A stretch of 64,000 bases of DNA from Rhodanobacter sp. AS-Z3 (GCF_029224025.1 NZ_CP119392.1:1139001-1203000); one strand, 5' to 3'. Shown: positions 49,348 through 59,282, counted from the stretch's first letter. The notes: a model not told the origin generated them from the letters alone. A program made the numbers and translations.

Positions 49348-50751
49348 ATGCGAATTCCACTGCTTGCCGCCGCCGCGCTGGCGCTGGCGTTGTTTGGAGC
49401 GACATCGCAGGCGCGCGACGCCAGCGATGCGCTGACGGTTCCGCCTTCCGGCGTGCTGGGTGTGGGGGATGCACAGCTGACGTCGGCGTTCTGGGTTGGG
49501 CTGCAGGCGCAGCCGGACAAACTCATTCTTGATCGTGCGGAAATCACGGCACAGAACGCGAAGTTGTTGCAGCTCGATCCATCGATGTACGACCTGCATG
49601 CGCTGCCCGCCATGCTGGATCGTGCACGTGTCGAAGGCTGGGTCACCGATCTCGCCGAGCGGCCGCAGCATGCGTTGTTCGATGTCGATGGCAAGCCGGT
49701 GACTACCGCCACACTGGATGCGATTCTTGCCAGCCGCGCACTCGCCAGTATTCCAGCGCAGCAGAAGACCCGCTACGGCCTGATCGTGCAGCGCGCTTCC
49801 CTGCGTGCGTTTCCGACGACCTTGCGTGTGTTCAGTGAGCGCGGCGACACCGATATCGATCGCTTTCAGGAGACGGCCGAATTCCCCGGTACGCCGGTGG
49901 TGATCGCGCACACCAGTGCCGACGGCAAGTGGCTGTTCGTGGTCAGCCCGCGCTATGCAGCGTGGACCGAAAAGGAAAACGTGGCCGAAGGCAGCGCTGC
50001 CGCGGTATTCGCCTATGCCGACAAGACGCCGTACCGGATCGTCACCGGCGACAGCGTGCGCACGGTGTTCACCCGCGAGGTACCGGCGGTTTCGCAGTTG
50101 CAACTGGACATGGCGACGCGCGTGCCGCTGGTCACCGACCTGCCGCCGGACCAGCCGGTGAACGGGCAGACCCCGTATGCGGCATACGTGATCAACCTGC
50201 CAGTGCGCAACGCCGACGGCTCGCTGGCCTTCAGTCCCACGCTACTGCAGAAGAACACCGACACCGCGGCGGATTACCTGTCGCTGACCCGCGCCAATAT
50301 CATCCGTCAGGCGTTCAAGTTCCTCGGTGAGCGCTATGGCTGGGGGCATGCTTATGACGGTCGCGACTGCAGCGGCTTCGTCTCCGATGTCTACCGCAGC
50401 ATGGGCGTGCAGATGCCGCGCAACACCAGCAAGCAGGCGATCAGTCCGGCGCTGGAACATCGCGCGTTCACCGCGAAGGACAGTCGTGCGGAGCGCATCA
50501 AGGCGGCGCAGGCACTGCAGGTAGGTGATCTGGTTTACATCCCCGGCCACGTGATGATGGTGATTGGCCAGCTGCACGGTCAGCCGTATGTGATCCACGA
50601 CGTCGGTGGCATGAGTTATCGCACCGCGGATGGTGGCAAGAAGCACGTCAAGCTCAACGCGGTGTCGGTGACACCGTTGTTGCCGATGCTGTTCAACGAC
50701 AAGCAGACCTTTGTCGACCGCATGACCAGCATCGTGCGGATTCGTCATTGA
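49348..50751 (+). CDS. Exported NlpC/P60 endopeptidase (YkfC-like)
   Basis: 467 residues from ATG 49348; the open frame upstream lies within the DUF819 gene. Signal peptide MRIPLLAAAALALALFGATSQA. Residues about 140-300 look like two SH3b domains (VQRASLRAFPTTLRVFS, SPRYAAWTEKEN). The C-terminal NlpC/P60 domain has catalytic Cys341 in GRDCSGFVSDVYRSMG and His401 in IPGHVMMVIG. The domain order matches YkfC, which cuts the gamma-D-Glu-DAP bond of murein peptides and yields L-Ala-D-Glu for the epimerase encoded next (53 bp downstream). Confidence 0.93.
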   Translation: MRIPLLAAAALALALFGATSQARDASDALTVPPSGVLGVGDAQLTSAFWVGLQAQPDKLILDRAEITAQNAKLLQLDPSMYDLHALPAMLDRARVEGWVTDLAERPQHALFDVDGKPVTTATLDAILASRALASIPAQQKTRYGLIVQRASLRAFPTTLRVFSERGDTDIDRFQETAEFPGTPVVIAHTSADGKWLFVVSPRYAAWTEKENVAEGSAAAVFAYADKTPYRIVTGDSVRTVFTREVPAVSQLQLDMATRVPLVTDLPPDQPVNGQTPYAAYVINLPVRNADGSLAFSPTLLQKNTDTAADYLSLTRANIIRQAFKFLGERYGWGHAYDGRDCSGFVSDVYRSMGVQMPRNTSKQAISPALEHRAFTAKDSRAERIKAAQALQVGDLVYIPGHVMMVIGQLHGQPYVIHDVGGMSYRTADGGKKHVKLNAVSVTPLLPMLFNDKQTFVDRMTSIVRIRH

Positions 50752-50803
50752 GCCAGCCCGCACCAACCAGAAACAAGGACACGGATTCCATGAAGGCTCG
50801 CCC

Positions 50804-51901
50804 ATGAAAATCACTGCCATCGAATTCGGCATGCTGCGGGTACCACTGAAGACCCCGTTCAAGACGGCGTTGCGCACGGTCAATACGGTGGAAGACATCG
50901 TGGTGATGGTGCATACCGATACCGGCGAGGTGGGTTACGGCGAAGCGCCGGCCACGGCCGTGATCACCGGTGACACGCACGGTTCGATCATCGACGCGAT
51001 CCGCCACTACATTTCCCCGCGGCTGATCGGACAGAAGATTTCCGACCTCAATCACATCACCCAGCTGATCCAGTCGTCGATGGAGAAAAACACCAGCGCC
51101 AAGGCGGCGGTGGAAATCGCGGTGTATGACTTGTGGGGCCAGCTCTACAACGCGCCGCTGTACAAGCTGCTTGGCGGCGGCGACCCGGTGATCACCACCG
51201 ACATCACCATCAGCGTCGACTACATCGACAAGATGGTGGCCGACTCCGTGTCGGCCGTGGAGCGCGGCTTCGAGTCGCTGAAGATCAAGGTCGGCAAGGA
51301 CATCGGCGTCGACATCGAGCGGGTCAAGGCAATCTACGCGGCGGTGGAAGGGCGTGCGTTGTTGCGGCTGGATGCGAACCAGGGCTGGACCGCCAAGCAG
51401 GCGGTGTATGCGCTGCAGACCCTGGAAGATGCCGGCATCAAGCTGGAACTGATCGAGCAGCCGGTGAAGGCGCGCGACCTCGCCGGCATGCGCTATGTCA
51501 CCGAGCGCGTGCACACGCCGGTGATGGCCGACGAAAGCGTGTTCGGCCCGATGGAAGTGATCGAGTTGATCCGCCTGCGCGCCGCCGACATCATCAACAT
51601 CAAGCTGATGAAGACCGGCGGCATCTCCAACGCGATCAAGATCGCCGACATCGCCGGCATGCATGGCATCGAATGCATGATCGGCTGCATGCTGGAAAGC
51701 AGCATCAGCGTGGCGGCGGCGGTGCACGTAGCGGTGGCCAAATCGACTGTGATCACCAAGATAGATCTGGACGGTCCGTCGCTGTGCCAGTTCAACCCGG
51801 TCGATGGTGGGGTAATCTTCAACGAATCGGAAATTACGGTGACGGAGGCACCGGGCCTCGGCATTCGCGAGATCCGCGGACTGGAAAGGATCGAAAGCTG
51901 A
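50804..51901 (+). CDS. L-Ala-D/L-Glu epimerase (enolase superfamily)
   Basis: 365 residues, cytoplasmic. Inverts D-Glu in L-Ala-D-Glu so that ordinary peptidases can split it. The catalytic lysines are Lys160 and Lys162 in SLKIKVG, metal ligands are Asp190 (LRLDANQGW), Glu218 (ELIEQPV) and Asp243 (MADESVFG), and the opposite lysine is in NIKLMKTGG. These match the AE-epimerase group (YkfB/YcjG) more than muconate cycloisomerase; the position after YkfC-like NlpC/P60 supports this. Its stop overlaps the regulator start as TGATG. Confidence 0.9.
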   Translation: MKITAIEFGMLRVPLKTPFKTALRTVNTVEDIVVMVHTDTGEVGYGEAPATAVITGDTHGSIIDAIRHYISPRLIGQKISDLNHITQLIQSSMEKNTSAKAAVEIAVYDLWGQLYNAPLYKLLGGGDPVITTDITISVDYIDKMVADSVSAVERGFESLKIKVGKDIGVDIERVKAIYAAVEGRALLRLDANQGWTAKQAVYALQTLEDAGIKLELIEQPVKARDLAGMRYVTERVHTPVMADESVFGPMEVIELIRLRAADIINIKLMKTGGISNAIKIADIAGMHGIECMIGCMLESSISVAAAVHVAVAKSTVITKIDLDGPSLCQFNPVDGGVIFNESEITVTEAPGLGIREIRGLERIES

Positions 51902-52755
51902 TGTCACCACTGGTCAAAATTCGCTCGGAACGCGACCAGATGTCAGCGGTGGAACGGCGCATTGCCGACTTCGTACTGGAAAACGCCCAGTTGCTGCGCG
52001 ACTACTCGTCCCAGCAACTGGCCAATGCGCTGGGTATCAGTCAGTCCAGCGTGGTGAAGTTCACCCAGAAGCTGGGCTTCAAGGGTTATCCCGACTTGAA
52101 GTACTCGGTGGGCGAGGCGATTGCCCGTGCCGACAATGGCGACACGCCCAACGTCAGCGTGGCAGCGGCGGGTGATACGGGCTCGTCCGCCGGTCATCTA
52201 TGGCGGCGAAAATCGGAAGCCGAAGAGGCGACCCGACTGATCAATGCGCCGGAAACCCTGCAGGCAGTCGCCGATGCGATCGAGCACGCCGGCCGCGCCG
52301 GCAAGGTGTTCATCATTGGCCTGGGCGAAGACGATATCTACGCACGTGGTTTTGCCTTGAAGCTGTCGCTGCTGGGCATTCTCACCGTGCACAATTTCGA
52401 CACTGCGCGGATGACCGCGAACGTTTCGGCTGCCAGCGCCGGTGACGTGCTGCTGGTATTTTCCGAGCACGGCAACCACCCGGCGCTGTGCAAGATCAGC
52501 CGCTATTTTCGCGAGCGCCGTGGCCAGGTGATCACGGTAACGCGGCATACCGCCAATCCCTTGCGCACGCTGGCCGACCTGTCGCTGGTGGTGTCGGCAC
52601 ACGACGAACTGCCATACATCCAGCCGTTGTTGTATCAATCGTCGCTGCAGCATCTTCTGGATGGTGTGTTTGTGCAGTTGTGCGAAGGTCACGACGACCG
52701 CCACGCGCAATTGCTGGCGAACCTCGACCGCATCCAGTCGATGCTGGAGCCGTAG
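51901..52755 (+). CDS. MurR/RpiR-family transcriptional regulator
   Basis: 284 residues. N-terminal helix-turn-helix of the RpiR type (about 1-77: MSAVERRIADFVLENAQLLRDYSSQQLANALGISQ, written here as separate words in the protein, and SSVVKFTQKLGFKGYPDLK), then a SIS domain (about 105-245, KVFIIGLGEDDIYARGFALKL; VLLVFSEHGNHPALCKISRYF) that normally binds a phosphosugar. In E. coli MurR senses MurNAc-6-phosphate. Here the gene sits inside a peptide-degradation operon, translationally coupled to the epimerase, so it probably controls both arms, with a murein metabolite as the signal. Confidence 0.92.
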   Translation: MSPLVKIRSERDQMSAVERRIADFVLENAQLLRDYSSQQLANALGISQSSVVKFTQKLGFKGYPDLKYSVGEAIARADNGDTPNVSVAAAGDTGSSAGHLWRRKSEAEEATRLINAPETLQAVADAIEHAGRAGKVFIIGLGEDDIYARGFALKLSLLGILTVHNFDTARMTANVSAASAGDVLLVFSEHGNHPALCKISRYFRERRGQVITVTRHTANPLRTLADLSLVVSAHDELPYIQPLLYQSSLQHLLDGVFVQLCEGHDDRHAQLLANLDRIQSMLEP

Positions 52756-52795
52756 TTGATGTACCTGGCACACCGGCTACCCGACGTAGGAGGCC

Positions 52796-52822
52796 GTGAG
52801 GCGGTCATGATTTGCAGAATGG
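52796..52822. repeat. Degenerate single REP unit
   Basis: GTAGGAGGCCGTGAGGCGGT at 52796 matches the REP head GTAGGAGCCCGTCAGCGGGT at 16 of 20 positions but has no inverted partner. It lies between the regulator and L,D-transpeptidase genes. Confidence 0.4.
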
Positions 52823-52829
52823 AAAACCG

Positions 52830-53609
52830 ATGACTATCAGCCGACAGACCCTTGCTCTTTTGACGCTCGCTGCAACACTTGCCGGCGTAGTGCACGCCGG
52901 TGCGCCGGAGACGCCGTGGCAAAACGCGCAACAAATGGTGTTGGTCACCACGACTGACTGGAACGTGGACCACGGCACGCTGCGCACGTTCTCCCGCGAT
53001 GGCGACGGCTGGCGCGAAGTGCGCGCGGCCACGCCGGTGACCATCGGCAAGAATGGGGCAGGTTGGGGACTGGGTTTGAATGCGCCGCAAAGCGGTGGGC
53101 CGATCAAGCGCGAGGGCGACAACCGCAGCCCGGCCGGCGTGTTCCGCATTGGTGACAGCTTCGGCTATGCCGCCAGCGTCGACACGGCGATGCCGTATCT
53201 GGCGCTCAATGAAACCCAATACTGCGTCGACGTCAGCGGTGCGAAGCATTACAACCAGATCGTCGACGCGAACGTGGTCGGCGCGGCGGCGGTGAAGGGT
53301 TCCACCGAGCCGATGCGGCGTGACCTGCATGCCAACGGCGATCAGCGCTATCGCATGGGCTTCGTGATCGAGAACAACCCGCAGGCAGTGCCGAACGGCG
53401 GCAGTTGCATCTTTGCCCATCTATGGAAGTCACCGACGGATGCCACCGCCGGTTGCACCGCGATGACGCCGCCGGTGATGCAGTCGCTGCTGGCGTGGTT
53501 GAAGCCGCAGGATCATCCGGTGTTCGTGCTGTTGCCGCAGGCCGAGTACCAGCGGCTGCGTGTTGAATGGCAGTTGCCCGCCATCGCCGCAGCGGATGCC
53601 GCACGATGA
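52830..53609 (+). CDS. L,D-transpeptidase-fold (YkuD family) exported protein
   Basis: 259 residues from ATG 52830; a frame start 18 bp upstream (TTG) is less likely. Signal peptide about 1-23 (LALLTLAATLAGVVHA). The YkuD catalytic region is SCIFAHLWKSPTDATAGCTAM with His197 and Cys209. The N-terminal half (VLVTTTDWNVDHGTLRTFSRDG) is the strand-rich start of the domain. L,D-transpeptidases cross-link DAP residues or exchange terminal D-amino acids; related stand-alone proteins may also act as L,D-carboxypeptidases. The symporter start overlaps the stop by four bases. Confidence 0.87.
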   Translation: MTISRQTLALLTLAATLAGVVHAGAPETPWQNAQQMVLVTTTDWNVDHGTLRTFSRDGDGWREVRAATPVTIGKNGAGWGLGLNAPQSGGPIKREGDNRSPAGVFRIGDSFGYAASVDTAMPYLALNETQYCVDVSGAKHYNQIVDANVVGAAAVKGSTEPMRRDLHANGDQRYRMGFVIENNPQAVPNGGSCIFAHLWKSPTDATAGCTAMTPPVMQSLLAWLKPQDHPVFVLLPQAEYQRLRVEWQLPAIAAADAAR

Positions 53610-54853
53610 GTGCGACCTCCAGGGTTCTGACCGGACTGGCCGCCGGCGCGGTGATCGGCCTGGTACTCGCGGGCTGGGATGAAAGCGCCGCGCTGCAGGT
53701 GGCGAATATCGTGCAGCCGATCGGCAAGCTTTGGTTGAACGCCTTGCAGATGACGGTGGTGCCACTGGTGCTGGCGCTGGTGGTGGTGGGCGTCAACACG
53801 GCCACCGATGCCGCTGCTTCCGGTCGCATCGCGCGCCGGGCGATCGTGACGTTCTTGGTGATCCTGACTGGCGGCGCACTGTTTGCGGCGCTGGCTGCGC
53901 CGCTGGTGTTCTCGCTGTTTCCGCACAACCCGGCACTGATCGCCGCGCTTGATCACGCCAGCGTGCCTGCGGCCGCGCAGGTGCCACCAAACTGGATCGA
54001 TACACTGGTGGCAATCGTGCCGAACAACGCGATCATGGCGGCGGCGCAGAGCGCGATGCTGCCGCTGGTGGTGTTCGCGCTGTTCCTCGGTTTCGCGTTG
54101 ACCCGGATCGAGCCGACGCGTCGCGCGATGCTGGTGGAATTCTTCCAGGCGATCGCCGATGCGATGATCGTGATTGTGCGTTGGGTGTTGTGGGTCGCAC
54201 CGCTGGGCGTGTTCGCGCTGATCCTGTCGGTGTGCGCGCGCTCCGGGCTGGGCATGCTCAGTGCGCTCGGCGTCTACGTGCTGGTGGAATGCCTGCTGTA
54301 TTTGTCGGTCACGCTGATGATGTTGCCGGTGGCGCTGATCTTCGGCGGCGAACGATTGCGCCGTTTCATTCCCGCGCTGGTGCCCGCGCAAGTAGTGGCC
54401 ATCAGTACGCAATCCTCGCTCGCTTCGTTGCCGGCGATGCTGGAAAGTGCCGATCGCCGGCTGGGCTATCCGAAACAGGTTGCCGCGTTGGTGCTGCCGA
54501 TGGCGGTCAGCCTGTTCCGGCTGACCAGTCCGGTGCAATACGTCACCTCGGCCGTGTTCATCGCATGGGCTTACGGCATCGACTTGTCGACGGCGCAACT
54601 GCTGGCCGGCGCGATGCTGGCGGTGGTGATCAGTCTCGGCTCGGTCGGCCTTCCAGGACAGGTCACCTTTGTCGCCACCAACTTGCCGGTGGCGCAGGCG
54701 ATGGGCTTGCCGCTCAGCCCGCTCGGCTTGATGCTGGCGGTCGATACGATTCCCGATGCGCTGGCTACCTTGGGCAACGTCACGGCTGATCTCACTGCCA
54801 CCAGCGTGGTCAACCGGCAATCTCGAAAAGACACGGCAGAACCCGACGCATGA
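53606..54853 (+). CDS. Dicarboxylate/amino acid:cation symporter (DAACS family)
   Basis: 415 residues with eight helices and two re-entrant loops. The serine-rich hairpin loop is STQSSLASLPAM (about 269-280), and PLVLALVVVGVNTATD lies in helix 2-3. The C-terminal substrate-binding part is PGQVTFVATNLPVAQAMGLPLSP; the typical NMDGT of glutamate transporters is replaced by a TSPVQYVTSAVF-like segment, so the substrate may not be glutamate. ATG overlaps the previous stop and the next start (ATGA at the end). It probably brings in amino acids set free by the periplasmic peptidases. Confidence 0.88.
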   Translation: MSATSRVLTGLAAGAVIGLVLAGWDESAALQVANIVQPIGKLWLNALQMTVVPLVLALVVVGVNTATDAAASGRIARRAIVTFLVILTGGALFAALAAPLVFSLFPHNPALIAALDHASVPAAAQVPPNWIDTLVAIVPNNAIMAAAQSAMLPLVVFALFLGFALTRIEPTRRAMLVEFFQAIADAMIVIVRWVLWVAPLGVFALILSVCARSGLGMLSALGVYVLVECLLYLSVTLMMLPVALIFGGERLRRFIPALVPAQVVAISTQSSLASLPAMLESADRRLGYPKQVAALVLPMAVSLFRLTSPVQYVTSAVFIAWAYGIDLSTAQLLAGAMLAVVISLGSVGLPGQVTFVATNLPVAQAMGLPLSPLGLMLAVDTIPDALATLGNVTADLTATSVVNRQSRKDTAEPDA

Positions 54854-55968
54854 AGGAGTTCGATGCCATCGTGATCGGTGCCGGCATGGCTGGCGCATCG
54901 GCGGCTTACTTCCTGGCGCCGCATGCGCGCGTGCTGGTGCTGGAGCGCGAGTCGCATGCCGGCATGCATTCGACCAGTCGTTCGGCAGCGTTGTTCAGTG
55001 AAACCTACGGCTCGGCGCAGGTGCGTGCGTTGACCCGCGCGACGCGTCCGTTTCTGGCGGATCCCCCGGCAGGATTCGCCGCAGAGCCGATTCTCGGACC
55101 GCGTGGGGCCACGCTCATCGGAAACGCAGCACAGAGGGATGAGTTGGGCGCGTTGTATGAAGCGATTCTGCCGTTCACGCGCAATATCGAACTGCACAAT
55201 GCGGCGCAGTTGCAGTCCGCCGTGCCGGTCCTGCGGCCGGAGTTTGCGCAGATCGGTCTGCATGAGCCGGGCGCGGCCGACATCGACGTCAACGAACTGC
55301 ATCTAGGTTTCCTGCGCGGGCTGAAAGCGCGCGGCGGGCAGTTGCGCGTGGATGTCACCATCACAGCCATCGAGCGCGACGCCGGGGGCTGGCGCGTGGA
55401 AGCTGGCGAGCAGTCGTTCCGTGCGCCGTTGCTGCTCAACGCGGCCGGTGCCTGGGTCGATCAGGTGGCAAAACTTGCCGGCGTGGCACCGCTGGGCATC
55501 GTGCCGAAGCGGCGCTCGGCGTTCGTGTTCGATCCACCCGAAGGCCTGGCCACCGCGCGCTGGCCGTTCATCAATGACTTCAGCGAAACGTTCTATTTCA
55601 AACCGGACGCCGGCCTGCTGCTGGGCTCGTGCGCGAATGCCGATCCGGTCGAACCGCACGATGTGCAGCCGGAGGAGTACGACATTGCACTGGGCATCCA
55701 CCACATCGAAGAGGCCACCACGCTGACCATTCGTCGACCCCGGCGGACCTGGGCCGGACTGCGCTCGTTCGTCGCCGACGGTGACCTGGTCGGCGGCTTC
55801 GCCAGCGACGCGCCCGGCTTCTTCTGGGTCGCCGCGCAAGGTGGCTACGGTATCCAGACCAGCGCTGCGATGGGCGAAACCTGCGCCCATCTGGCACTGG
55901 GCTTGCCGCTGCCGACGCATCTGGTGGATGCGGGGATAGCGGCGTCGATGCTGGCACCCCGCGGCTGA
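54850..55968 (+). CDS. FAD-dependent D-amino-acid dehydrogenase (DauA/DadA-like)
   Basis: 372 residues, no signal peptide. The FAD-binding start is [21 protein letters not shown] (Gly pattern about 10-15). Several stretches match catabolic D-arginine dehydrogenase: [48 protein letters not shown] and [17 protein letters not shown]. The enzyme oxidises D-amino acids to keto acids and passes electrons to the respiratory chain. It ends the rightward arm and would deal with D-residues freed from murein peptides. A DauB partner is not present, so the exact substrate remains open. Confidence 0.88.
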   Translation: MKEFDAIVIGAGMAGASAAYFLAPHARVLVLERESHAGMHSTSRSAALFSETYGSAQVRALTRATRPFLADPPAGFAAEPILGPRGATLIGNAAQRDELGALYEAILPFTRNIELHNAAQLQSAVPVLRPEFAQIGLHEPGAADIDVNELHLGFLRGLKARGGQLRVDVTITAIERDAGGWRVEAGEQSFRAPLLLNAAGAWVDQVAKLAGVAPLGIVPKRRSAFVFDPPEGLATARWPFINDFSETFYFKPDAGLLLGSCANADPVEPHDVQPEEYDIALGIHHIEEATTLTIRRPRRTWAGLRSFVADGDLVGGFASDAPGFFWVAAQGGYGIQTSAAMGETCAHLALGLPLPTHLVDAGIAASMLAPRG

Positions 55969-56059
55969 GCTACATCCGGCCGATCCGGTGGGAACCCGCG
56001 ACGCGCGCACTGTGGTTATCATGACGCACTGCGCCATTGCCACGGAAGCGATATCCGCC

Positions 56060-56656
56060 ATGCTCCTGATGATCGACAACTACGACAGCTTCACCTACAA
56101 CCTCGTGCAGTACCTGGGCGAATTGGGTCAAACGGTGAAAGTGGTGCGCAACGATACGCTGGATATCGCCGGCATCCGCGCGCTGGGCCCTACGCACATC
56201 ATGATTTCGCCGGGGCCGGGCACGCCGGATGACTCGGGTGTGTCGTTGGATGTGTTGCGCGAACTGGCCGGCGAGATTCCGGTGTTCGGCGTTTGCCTCG
56301 GCCATCAAGCCATCGGCCAGGTGTTCGGTGGCAAGGTGATTCGTGCGAAGCAGATCATGCATGGCAAGACCTCGCCCGTGATCCATCGCGGGCAGGGCGT
56401 GTTTGCCGGCTTGCCGAATCCGTTCGAGGCCACCCGCTATCACTCGTTGGTGGTGGAGAAATCGTCGCTGCCTGATTGCCTCGAAGTCACCGCATGGACG
56501 GAACATCCGGATGGCTCGATCGACGAGATCATGGGCTTGCGCCACAAGACGCTGGCGGTTGAAGGCGTGCAGTTCCACCCCGAGTCGATCCTGACCCAGC
56601 ACGGGCACAACCTGTTGCGCAATTTCCTTGGTCAGCCGTTGCAGGCTGCGGCATGA
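56060..56656 (+). CDS. trpG: Anthranilate synthase component II (glutamine amidotransferase)
   Basis: 198 residues from ATG 56060 ([20 protein letters not shown]). Supplies ammonia from glutamine to TrpE. Class I amidotransferase triad: Cys in [12 protein letters not shown] (about 79), His and Glu in [10 protein letters not shown] (about 172-174); [10 protein letters not shown] is the oxyanion region. The frame extends upstream to 55988 without a good start. trpD starts in the stop codon (ATGA). trpE is 30 kb away. Confidence 0.96.
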   Translation: MLLMIDNYDSFTYNLVQYLGELGQTVKVVRNDTLDIAGIRALGPTHIMISPGPGTPDDSGVSLDVLRELAGEIPVFGVCLGHQAIGQVFGGKVIRAKQIMHGKTSPVIHRGQGVFAGLPNPFEATRYHSLVVEKSSLPDCLEVTAWTEHPDGSIDEIMGLRHKTLAVEGVQFHPESILTQHGHNLLRNFLGQPLQAAA

Positions 56657-57723
56657 GCAACCACGCGCGCGCGATCACCATTACTCCTCAGGAAGCGCTG
56701 CAGCGTACGATCGAGCATCGCGAAATCTTCCACGACGAGATGATCGCGCTGATGCGGCAGATCATGAACGGCGAGGTGAGTGCGCTGATGACCGCCGCGA
56801 TCATGACCGGCCTGCGCGTGAAGAAGGAAACCGTGGGCGAGATCACCGGCGCGGCGCGCGTGATGCGCGAACTGTCGGCCAAGGTGGATGCGCCGGCGCA
56901 TGATCATTTTGTCGATATCGTCGGTACCGGCGGCGACGGCGCGTCGAGCTTCAATATTTCCACCGCCTCGATGTTCGTGGCGGCGGCCGGTGGTGCGCGG
57001 GTAGCCAAGCATGGTGGGCGCAGCGTGTCGTCCAAATCCGGCAGCGCCGACGTGCTCGAGGCGCTGGGTGCGTCGATCGAGCTGACGCCGGCGCAGGTCG
57101 CCGCGTGCATGGCGGAGACCGATATCGGCTTCATGTTTGCGCCGAATCATCACCCGGCGATGAAGGTGGTGGCGCCGGTGCGCAAGGAAATGGGCGTGCG
57201 CACGCTGTTCAATATTCTCGGTCCACTGACCAATCCCGCCGGCGCGCCGAACATCCTGATGGGGGTGTTTCATCCCGACCTGGTCGGTATCCAGGTGCGT
57301 GCGCTGCAGCAGCTGGGCGCGCGGCATGCGCTGGTGGTGTGGGGCCGCGACGGCATGGACGAAATTTCACTGGGTGCAGCGACCCTGGTCGGCGAACTGC
57401 GCGACGGCGTGGTGCGCGAGTACGAAGTGGAGCCGGAGGATTTCGGCTTGGCGATGGCCTCCAGTCGCAACCTGCGGGTCGAAAACGCCGACGAGTCGAA
57501 GGCGATGTTGCTGGGTGCGCTGCAGGGTGAGCCGGGTGTGCCGCACGATATCGTGTGTCTGAATGCCGGCGCAGCGCTTTACGCGGCCGACGTAGTCAGT
57601 TCCATCGCTGCTGGCATTGAATTGGCTCGTGCGACGATTGCCAGCGGTGCCGCGCATGCCAAAATGCAGGCATTCGTGGCGGCTACGCGTCGACTTGCCA
57701 GTGACGTCACAGCGGGCGGTTGA
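56653..57723 (+). CDS. trpD: Anthranilate phosphoribosyltransferase
   Basis: 356 residues. Adds phosphoribose from PRPP to anthranilate. Conserved pieces: [21 protein letters not shown] (helical N-terminus), [19 protein letters not shown] (PRPP site), [32 protein letters not shown] and [14 protein letters not shown]. The gene overlaps trpG by four bases and is followed by trpC after 66 bp. Length is normal. Confidence 0.97.
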   Translation: MSNHARAITITPQEALQRTIEHREIFHDEMIALMRQIMNGEVSALMTAAIMTGLRVKKETVGEITGAARVMRELSAKVDAPAHDHFVDIVGTGGDGASSFNISTASMFVAAAGGARVAKHGGRSVSSKSGSADVLEALGASIELTPAQVAACMAETDIGFMFAPNHHPAMKVVAPVRKEMGVRTLFNILGPLTNPAGAPNILMGVFHPDLVGIQVRALQQLGARHALVVWGRDGMDEISLGAATLVGELRDGVVREYEVEPEDFGLAMASSRNLRVENADESKAMLLGALQGEPGVPHDIVCLNAGAALYAADVVSSIAAGIELARATIASGAAHAKMQAFVAATRRLASDVTAGG

Positions 57724-57789
57724 GTCTGACCGTCAACACGATCGCTTCCATCGCGCATCACTTGCGCCTCAACTTACCAGTGAGATGCC

Positions 57790-58584
57790 ATGACTGACAT
57801 CCTCAATCGCATTCTCGTTCGCAAGGCAGAAGAAATTGCCGAGCGCCGCGCCCATCTGCCCGAGGCCGAGCTGATTGCGCGGATTGCCGAGCTGCCGCCC
57901 ACGCGGGGTTTCGGCGCGGCAATCGAGGCAAAGATTGCTGCCGGCCTGCCTGCGGTCATTGCCGAGGTGAAGAAGGCCAGCCCCAGCAAGGGCTTGATTC
58001 GCGCCGACTTCGACCCGGTGGCCATCGCGAAGAGTTACGAGGCAGCGGGTGCAGCCTGTTTGTCGGTGCTGACCGACAGTGACTTCTTCCAGGGCAGCGA
58101 AGCCTTCTTGCAGCAGGCGCGCGAGGCATGTGCGCTGCCGGTGCTGCGCAAGGATTTCATCATCGACCCGTATCAGGTGTACGAGGCGCGAGCGATTGGT
58201 GCCGACTGCATCCTGCTGATCGTCTCGGCACTGGATGATGACGCCTTGCTGCAGCTTTCGTTGCTGGCCGCTGAGCTGGACATGGACGTGCTGTGTGAGG
58301 TGCACGACGAGGAAGAGCTTGAGCGCGCGCTGGCCTTGCCGGTGCCGTTGATCGGCGTGAACAACCGCAACCTGCGCAGTTTCGAGACCTCGCTGGAAAC
58401 CTCGCTGGCGCTGCAGGAGTTGATGGAGTACGACCGCGTGCTGGTGGCCGAGTCCGGCATCCATACGCCGGAAGACGTGGCTCGACTGCGCGAAGGTGGC
58501 ATCCAGGCGTTCCTGGTTGGCGAGGCTTTCATGCGCGCCGAAGATCCCGGCAGCGAGCTGCGTCGTCTGTTCTCGATACCGTGA
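57790..58584 (+). CDS. trpC: Indole-3-glycerol phosphate synthase
   Basis: 264 residues, single-domain form (no fused TrpF). Closes CdRP to indole-glycerol phosphate. TIM-barrel signatures: [16 protein letters not shown] (catalytic Glu and Lys), [36 protein letters not shown] and [12 protein letters not shown]. It ends in a GTGA overlap with the HAD hydrolase gene. Confidence 0.97.
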   Translation: MTDILNRILVRKAEEIAERRAHLPEAELIARIAELPPTRGFGAAIEAKIAAGLPAVIAEVKKASPSKGLIRADFDPVAIAKSYEAAGAACLSVLTDSDFFQGSEAFLQQAREACALPVLRKDFIIDPYQVYEARAIGADCILLIVSALDDDALLQLSLLAAELDMDVLCEVHDEEELERALALPVPLIGVNNRNLRSFETSLETSLALQELMEYDRVLVAESGIHTPEDVARLREGGIQAFLVGEAFMRAEDPGSELRRLFSIP

Positions 58585-59282
58585 CCGCAACGCCGGAGCC
58601 GGAAACCCTGCCGCCCACCGACGGTGAGGCGGCGTCGTCGCGCGTGGTGCTGTTCGACTTCGACGGCGTGTTGTTTCGCGGCGATGCGTTTTACCTGTTC
58701 ATGCGTGAGTGCTATCGCCGTTCCTGGTGGCGCTGGCTGCCGGCGCTGCTGGTCACGCCGCTGCTGCTTTTGTTAGTGCCGTTTTCGCGGCGTCTACCGA
58801 TGCATCTGCTGGTGCGGATTGCGCTGCTTGGCGTGGGTCGAACGCGTTATCAGCTTGCCGCAGGTGCGTTCGCTGCCAGCCTCGTGCGCCGGCCCGGGCA
58901 ATTTTTCCGCGAGGGGCTGCAGGTGTTGCGGCAGCATCAGAAGCAGGGTGATCGGGTCATCGTGGTGACCGGTTGTGAGCACGCGCTGGTCAGCGGAATC
59001 GTGCAGCAGCTGGGGCTGACCGATCTGGAAGTGCTGGCTTCGCAGCTGCGTCCAGGCTGGTTCGGCATGCGCGTGCAATGGCATAACGTGGGGCGCCGCA
59101 AAGTGCAGTCGCTGGCGAAACACGGTCTTGCGGCGTGGCAGGTGGCCTATGGTGATTCGCTGTACGACGTGGCCATGCTCAAGGTTGCCGCCGAGCCAGT
59201 ACTGGTCAATGGCACGCCGACTTTGTGCAAGAAGGTCGAAAGGACGTTGGGGCGATCGATCACCCGGGTGGAGTGGTTCTGA
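58581..59282 (+). CDS. HAD-superfamily phosphatase, class IB-like
   Basis: 233 residues from GTG overlapping the trpC stop. HAD motif I is LFDFDGVLF (Asp26, Asp28), motif II lies near VIVVTGCEH, motif III/IV is [18 protein letters not shown] (Asp pair). A hydrophobic stretch at about 48-75 ([20 protein letters not shown]) would be the cap or a membrane contact, as in SerB-like HAD-IB proteins. Its place in the trp operon is conserved in relatives by my memory, yet no trp reaction needs it. A substrate such as phosphoserine or a sugar phosphate is a guess. Confidence 0.85.
   Translation: MTATPEPETLPPTDGEAASSRVVLFDFDGVLFRGDAFYLFMRECYRRSWWRWLPALLVTPLLLLLVPFSRRLPMHLLVRIALLGVGRTRYQLAAGAFAASLVRRPGQFFREGLQVLRQHQKQGDRVIVVTGCEHALVSGIVQQLGLTDLEVLASQLRPGWFGMRVQWHNVGRRKVQSLAKHGLAAWQVAYGDSLYDVAMLKVAAEPVLVNGTPTLCKKVERTLGRSITRVEWF

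Noticed and set aside
48110..49474. 454-codon frame antisense to the DUF819 gene
   Set aside because: Gln/His/Arg-rich, no recognisable segment, crosses the divergent promoter.
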